DNA from: Herbaspirillum rubrisubalbicans | Lineage (GTDB): Bacteria > Pseudomonadota > Gammaproteobacteria > Burkholderiales > Burkholderiaceae_D | Direction: 5' to 3' | DNA: 64,000 bases | Assembly: GCF_003719195.1 (NCBI RefSeq) | Contig: NZ_CP024996.1 | Coordinates: 5,270,001 to 5,334,000 of the forward strand | In this document: positions 59,981-64,000 of the stretch, piece after piece | Position numbering within the stretch: the first letter of the stretch is position 1 | Layout: each line of letters begins with the position of its first letter | Notes under the pieces: model-generated | Database searches by the model: none | What the model was told of the DNA's origin: nothing | What the model saw: the letters and a program-made list of their open reading frames with translations, nothing else | Program-made: the position numbers and the translations under genes

Positions 59981-61444
59981 TCAGAATGGATAGGCGCTGG
60001 CCTCCTGCTTGACCGTGATCCACTTCCACTGGGTGTACTCTTCCCAGTCAGCCGGGCCGCCCACGCTGGTGCCGTTGCCGGCGATGCCGGGGCCGCCGAA
60101 GGGATTGACGCATTCGTCGTTGACGGTCTGGTCGTTGACGTGGACCATGCCCTGGCGCAGTTGCGCAGCCACCGCCATGGCCCGTCCTACCGAGCGCGAG
60201 ATGACGCCGGCGGCCAGTCCGCCCTGGTTCTGGTTGGCCAGGGCGATGGCTTGCTCCTGGCTGTCATAACTGATCACGCTGGCCACAGGTCCGAAGATTT
60301 CTTCATCAAAAACGCGCATTCCCGGCTTCACATCCGCCAGCACGGTGGGCTGGTAGAACAAACCTTCATATGTGCCGCCAGCCAGCAAGCGTGCGCCGGC
60401 CGCTACGCTGTCCTGCACCAGGCCATGGACGCGCTGCAATTGGCGCTGGTCGATCAAGGGGCCCAGCGCCACCTGGCCGCTGGCGCCATCGCCCACCGGC
60501 AGGTGGCGCGCCTTTTCCACCAGGCGCTCCAGCAATCCCGGCGCCTGCGAGCGATGGACCAGGATGCGGTTGGCCGCCATGCAGATCTGCCCCTGATGCA
60601 GCCAGGCGCCCCAGGCGGCATTGCTGGCGGCCACGTCGAGGTCGGCGTCCTCCAGGATCACCAGCGCATTGGCGCCGCCCAGTTCCAGCGAGACCTTCTT
60701 CAGATGACGTCCGGCCAGCTCGCCGATGCGACGCCCCACGGCGGGCGAGCCGGTGAAGGCGATCATCGGCACCTGGGGCGCGCTCACCAGCGCCTCGCCA
60801 GCTTCGGCGCCGCCCGGCAGGACATGCAACAGACCGGCGGGCAACCCCGCTTCTTCGAACACACGCGCCAGCATGAAGCCGCCCGAGACCGGGGTGCGCA
60901 CGTCCGGCTTGACCACCACCGCATTGCCGGCCGCCAGCGCCGGCGCCACGGTACGCAGGGTCAGGATCAGGGGGAAGTTGAAGGGCGAGATCACGCCGAT
61001 CACGCCCAGCGGAGCGCGGCGCGCCAGGCTCAGGCGGCCCGGCACGCTGGGCAGCACCTGGCCTTGCGCCTGCAAGGGCATGGCGGCGGCCAGGTGGCAC
61101 AGGGTGATGGCTTCGCGCACCTCGTGCTCGCCCTTGAAGAGCACGCCACCGGTTTCGCGCGCCACCATGCGCGCCAGTTCGTCGAAGTGCTGCTGGAACA
61201 GCGCGCCGGCGCGGCGGAAGAGGTCGGCGCGTTCGCGCGGCGGCACGGCCTGCCACTCGGCCTGGGCGGCCACTGCGGCCTGAACCGAGATGTCCACGTC
61301 CTGCGGGGTGGCCAGGCCGACCTCGGTCAGCGGTTGCCCGGTGGCGGGTTCGATGACGGTGGCGCCCTGCGCAGCGGGTTCCCAGCGGCCACGGAACAGA
61401 TGGCGCTGCCAGCAGGCGGAATCGAGAAAGGGGGTGGATGGCAT
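59981..61444 (-). CDS. Aromatic aldehyde dehydrogenase (benzaldehyde / coniferyl-aldehyde type)
   Basis: 487 aa. Typical ALDH features: VISPFNFPLILTLRTVAPALAAGNAVVVKP, the FTGSPAVGRRIGELAG NAD site, Glu in LELGGANALVI and nucleophile Cys in GQICMAAN. It resembles XylC/AreC benzaldehyde dehydrogenases. First gene of the minus-strand operon; a consensus sigma-54 promoter lies 80-95 nt upstream. NAD+-dependent oxidation of an aromatic aldehyde to the acid is the likely reaction. Confidence 0.9.
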   Translation of the reverse strand: MPSTPFLDSACWQRHLFRGRWEPAAQGATVIEPATGQPLTEVGLATPQDVDISVQAAVAAQAEWQAVPPRERADLFRRAGALFQQHFDELARMVARETGGVLFKGEHEVREAITLCHLAAAMPLQAQGQVLPSVPGRLSLARRAPLGVIGVISPFNFPLILTLRTVAPALAAGNAVVVKPDVRTPVSGGFMLARVFEEAGLPAGLLHVLPGGAEAGEALVSAPQVPMIAFTGSPAVGRRIGELAGRHLKKVSLELGGANALVILEDADLDVAASNAAWGAWLHQGQICMAANRILVHRSQAPGLLERLVEKARHLPVGDGASGQVALGPLIDQRQLQRVHGLVQDSVAAGARLLAGGTYEGLFYQPTVLADVKPGMRVFDEEIFGPVASVISYDSQEQAIALANQNQGGLAAGVISRSVGRAMAVAAQLRQGMVHVNDQTVNDECVNPFGGPGIAGNGTSVGGPADWEEYTQWKWITVKQEASAYPF

Positions 61445-61523
61445 GGTTGGTCTCCTGGTGTTATTACCGGCGCAATCAGGAAGCCCTCTTCATGATCGGC
61501 GATGCCGGCTCAAGCGGCCATAG

Positions 61524-61539
61524 TGCAAAGCCTGTGCCA
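61524..61539 (-). promoter_or_regulatory. Sigma-54 promoter of the aromatic oxidation operon
   Basis: On the minus strand TGGCAC-N5-TTGCA matches the -24/-12 consensus exactly with the correct spacing. It lies 80-95 nt before the aldehyde dehydrogenase start, and a XylR-family sigma-54 activator is encoded divergently just upstream. Confidence 0.88.
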
Positions 61540-61668
61540 TCGCGCAGAGCCAGATTCCATGCGGCTTTGCAGCACATGCGACAAGGCGTGCGGAAGGAGC
61601 TGAAGGAATCTTCATATGGCCTTTTTGCTGCACCGTGCCGGGGTTTCATGACGCAGTGCAGCTTGCGG

Positions 61669-61680
61669 ATTTGCGCAAAT
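61669..61680. promoter_or_regulatory. Palindrome ATTTGCGCAAAT upstream of the sigma-54 promoter
   Basis: A perfect 12-bp palindrome about 130 nt upstream of the -24 element, at the distance expected for an activator site. Possibly one half of the upstream activating sequence, with 61704-61721 as the second. Confidence 0.4.
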
Positions 61681-61703
61681 TCGCCAACCATCAGTCCACT
61701 GAA

Positions 61704-61721
61704 TTTCATCATTTGATGAAA
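61704..61721. promoter_or_regulatory. Inverted repeat, candidate upstream activating sequence
   Basis: TTTCATCA-TT-TGATGAAA: two perfect 8-bp arms, about 165-180 nt upstream of the sigma-54 promoter and about 30 nt before the regulator start. Likely binding site of the adjacent activator. Confidence 0.6.
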
Positions 61722-61748
61722 CCCGACTCGCCCGCCAGGAGCCCGCTT

Positions 61749-63572
61749 ATGCCGCCGTCGCCGCGTATTTCCCTTGCCGAGATGGCGCGCAGCCAGGGTG
61801 CCCCGCTGACCCAGCTCAGTTCGGCCGGTACCGACCGCTGGAGCGTGGATGCCCATCCCACCCTGGCCGACCTGAGCGAATGCCTGTTCTTCTCGCCCGG
61901 CGATGGCCGCATCTGGCTCAACGACCAGCGCATGTTGTTGATCCATAGCCGCAGCATGGGCACGCTGCGGCGCGAGCTGATCGACAACCTCGGCATCGAC
62001 AAGGCACGCGGCCTGCTCACCCGCGCCGGCTACATCTCCGGGGCACGCGACGCGCAACTGGTGCGGGAGCGTTGGCCCGAGGCCGATCCCTCCACCATCC
62101 TCATGGCCGGCACCCGGCTGCATACGCTGGAAGGGGTGGTCAAGGTGGTGCCGGTGAGCTTCAGCTATGACCCCGACAGCGGTCGCTATGAAGGGGAATT
62201 CCTGTGGCACAACTCCAGCGAGGCCGATGAACACCTGGCCGCCTATGGCATCGCCGCCGCACCCTCGTGCTGGCAGCAGATCGGCTATGCGATCGGCTAC
62301 GTCAGTACCCTGCTGGGGCATCTGGTGATCTTTCGCGAAGTGGAGTGTCGCGCCATGGGCACGCCACATTGCCGCGTCATCGGCAAGTCGGCCGAACTGT
62401 GGAGCGATGCCGAGGATGACCTGCGCTACCTGAACGCCCAGGATTTCGTCGGCTCGGGAATGCTGGCAAGCGACGGCGAGATCGCTGGCGACAGCGCCAC
62501 CCCGGCCGAACAGGCAGAGGCTGGAGAGGCCGAACTGACACGCGCACTGGTGGGCACTTCCTCGGCCTTCAACGCCGCCTGCCATCTGCTGAACCGGGTC
62601 GCCGCGACGGACGCCACGGTCCTCTTCACGGGGGAATCAGGGGTCGGCAAGGAACGCTTTGCGCGCATGTTGCACCAGATCGGCAAGCGCGAGCGACAGC
62701 CTTTCATCGCCATCAATTGCGCCGCCATTCCCGAGACGCTGATCGAGACCGAACTGTTCGGCGTGGAGCGCGGGGCCTATACCGGGGCCACCCAATCGCG
62801 CGCCGGGCGGTTCGAACTGGCCGATGGCGGCACGCTCTTTCTCGATGAGGTGGGCACGCTCAGTCTGGTGGCGCAGGGCAAGCTGCTGCGCGTGCTGCAG
62901 GAGGGGGAATTCGAGCGGGTCGGCTCGACCCGGCCGGTGAAGGTCAACGTGCGGGTGGTCGCAGCCACCAACGAAGACCTGGCGCAGGCGGTGCGTCAGG
63001 GGCGCTTCCGGCAGGACTTGTTCTTCCGGCTCAATGTATTCCCCATCCATCTGCCGCCACTGCGTGAACGGCGCGACGACATTCCGCTGTTGATGAACCA
63101 CTTCCTCAAGTTCTATGGCCAGCGCCATGGCGTGGCGGTGCGCGGCTTTACCCAGCGCGCCATCCAGGCCCTGCTCAACTACAGCTTCCCGGGCAATATC
63201 CGCGAATTGCAGAACCTGGTCGAACGCGGCGTGATCCTGGCCCAGGGCCATCCGCTGGATTTGCCGCACATGTTCATCAGCGGCGAGACGCTCAACGATG
63301 AGGTGCTGTCACTGGCCTTGCAGGGCGAGACCGGCACGCTGGCCGGACGGCAGGAAGACAAGCCCGACGCCGGTGGCCAGCAGAGTCTGCTGGACCTGCT
63401 CACGCAATGGCGGAGCACGCAGCAAGACGCGGCATTGTCGTTACCGGACATGGAAAGCACCTTGATCGCCGAAGCCATTGCCCGCGCCGAGGGCAACCTG
63501 TCGGCTGCGGCGCGCCTGCTGGGCATCAGCCGGGCGCAACTGGCGTATCGGCAGCAGAAAGGACCGCGCTGA
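61749..63572 (+). CDS. XylR/DmpR-family sigma-54 activator
   Basis: 607 aa from the ATG at 61749, which has AGGAG 8 nt upstream; earlier ATGs overlap the operator-like inverted repeat. Order: XylR_N effector domain (about 20-120), V4R region (about 150-220, with [18 protein letters not shown]), a linker, the AAA+ core with Walker A GESGVGKE near 296, the sigma-54 contact loop GAYTGA near 343 and Walker [11 protein letters not shown], then a Fis-type helix-turn-helix ([21 protein letters not shown]). Effector binding by an aromatic compound relieves repression by the N-terminal domain. It should activate the divergent aldehyde/alcohol dehydrogenase operon. Confidence 0.93.
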   Translation: MPPSPRISLAEMARSQGAPLTQLSSAGTDRWSVDAHPTLADLSECLFFSPGDGRIWLNDQRMLLIHSRSMGTLRRELIDNLGIDKARGLLTRAGYISGARDAQLVRERWPEADPSTILMAGTRLHTLEGVVKVVPVSFSYDPDSGRYEGEFLWHNSSEADEHLAAYGIAAAPSCWQQIGYAIGYVSTLLGHLVIFREVECRAMGTPHCRVIGKSAELWSDAEDDLRYLNAQDFVGSGMLASDGEIAGDSATPAEQAEAGEAELTRALVGTSSAFNAACHLLNRVAATDATVLFTGESGVGKERFARMLHQIGKRERQPFIAINCAAIPETLIETELFGVERGAYTGATQSRAGRFELADGGTLFLDEVGTLSLVAQGKLLRVLQEGEFERVGSTRPVKVNVRVVAATNEDLAQAVRQGRFRQDLFFRLNVFPIHLPPLRERRDDIPLLMNHFLKFYGQRHGVAVRGFTQRAIQALLNYSFPGNIRELQNLVERGVILAQGHPLDLPHMFISGETLNDEVLSLALQGETGTLAGRQEDKPDAGGQQSLLDLLTQWRSTQQDAALSLPDMESTLIAEAIARAEGNLSAAARLLGISRAQLAYRQQKGPR

Positions 63573-63591
63573 ATATGGCTGCCGGTGCGGC

Positions 63592-63873
63592 TCAGGCGAT
63601 GTTCTTGTAAGGAGCGGGACGGTCGATCTCATCGGCCACGATCTGCATCTCGCCGATGCGATTGCGCAGTTCTTCCCAGGGATGGATGGGCAGGTCATCG
63701 CAGCGCGGTGGCGCGACCCAGTGCACCGCGAGCGCTTCCAATGCCTCCATATCGCGCACCTGCCAGCGACGTTCCAGGGCGATGAACAGCACGATGGAAG
63801 CCAGCAAGCCCACCATGCACAGTGCCAGGGCGGCATAGATGGCATAGGGCATGAGGATGTCGAACCAGTCCAC
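63592..63873 (-). CDS. Small membrane protein of 93 residues
   Basis: 93 aa from a GTG at 63873 with AGGAGGGG upstream; the frame opens at 63936 but without a site. One transmembrane segment (PYAIYAALALCMVGLLASIVLFIAL, about 8-32) is followed by an acidic cytoplasmic domain (EALEALAVHWVAPPRCDDLPIHPWEELRNRIGEMQ). No family recognised. It is convergent with the sigma-54 activator. Confidence 0.65.
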   Translation of the reverse strand: MDWFDILMPYAIYAALALCMVGLLASIVLFIALERRWQVRDMEALEALAVHWVAPPRCDDLPIHPWEELRNRIGEMQIVADEIDRPAPYKNIA

Positions 63874-64000
63874 GTCCCCCTCCTCGCCTTTGCATTGAAT
63901 ATGGCGATGGTAGCGCCGCCATCCTGACACGCCCATCAGGAAATGACTGAGTGGCCGGCCCGCTACGCTCCTATACGCCTATGCCGCCCGCGCCAAGCTC

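Noticed and set aside
63874..64000. Start of another gene at the right edge
   Set aside because: An ATG at about 63980 opens a frame, but only about 20 nt remain and there is no ribosome binding site, so nothing can be supported.

Overview
The window is a gene-dense, GC-rich chromosomal segment (roughly 60-65 % G+C by eye) with short intergenic gaps, strong AAGGAG-type ribosome binding sites and several GTG/TTG starts. The gene set suggests a free-living, plant- or soil-associated betaproteobacterium of the Burkholderiales, probably Oxalobacteraceae and Herbaspirillum-like. It includes a Bug/TctC receptor with a TctDE-type two-component pair, a Burkholderiales-type general porin, a DUF5993-DsbB pair, a three-subunit gluconate dehydrogenase and a XylR-family sigma-54 activator. 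The taxonomy is inference from gene content only. I see no rRNA, tRNA, CRISPR array, insertion sequence or prophage.

Layout. 0.2-8.5 kb: a minus-strand run (amidohydrolase, DoxX, alpha/beta hydrolase, Dps-like protein) lies divergent from a YcaC-like cysteine hydrolase, two tandem XapX-domain membrane proteins, a receiver-only response regulator and a GAF-PAS histidine kinase, followed by an AraC regulator. 8.6-13 kb: PaiB-like protein, PACE efflux pump with divergent LysR regulator, DUF5993 plus an unusual DsbB, and a porin. 13.2-17.4 kb: an iron-type ABC importer (ATPase, fused permease, binding protein). 17.5-20.9 kb: an orphan TctC-type receptor divergent from a TctDE-like pair. 21-30.3 kb: two chemoreceptors flank a catabolic island made of an MIO-type ammonia-lyase, an M20 amidohydrolase, a DctA-family symporter with an altered substrate motif, and a GntR regulator.

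30.5-36.5 kb: heme oxygenase with a DUF454 protein, an aldo/keto reductase, and a possible three-component system (sugar-type binding protein, OmpR-type regulator, histidine kinase). 36.5-42.5 kb: metR/metE, a DUF3300 lipoprotein with Val-Asn-Asn repeats, and a GNAT acetyltransferase. 42.9-46.8 kb: periplasmic gluconate-2-dehydrogenase-type complex (Tat-exported small subunit, FAD/Fe-S subunit, triheme cytochrome c). 46.9-51.4 kb: unknown protein, ArsR regulator divergent from an Old Yellow Enzyme with a perfect operator-like palindrome, small membrane proteins, an EamA exporter and a LysR regulator.

51.7-57.5 kb: a complete NAD salvage locus (nicotinamidase, PncB, NadE, NadM-Nudix) divergent from an NrtR-type repressor. 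58-63.6 kb: an aromatic alcohol/aldehyde oxidation operon (aldehyde dehydrogenase, SDR alcohol dehydrogenase, outer-membrane channel) with a consensus sigma-54 promoter and a divergent XylR-family activator. The main themes are sensing and import of small organic molecules, oxidation of sugars and aromatics, and redox-cofactor supply.
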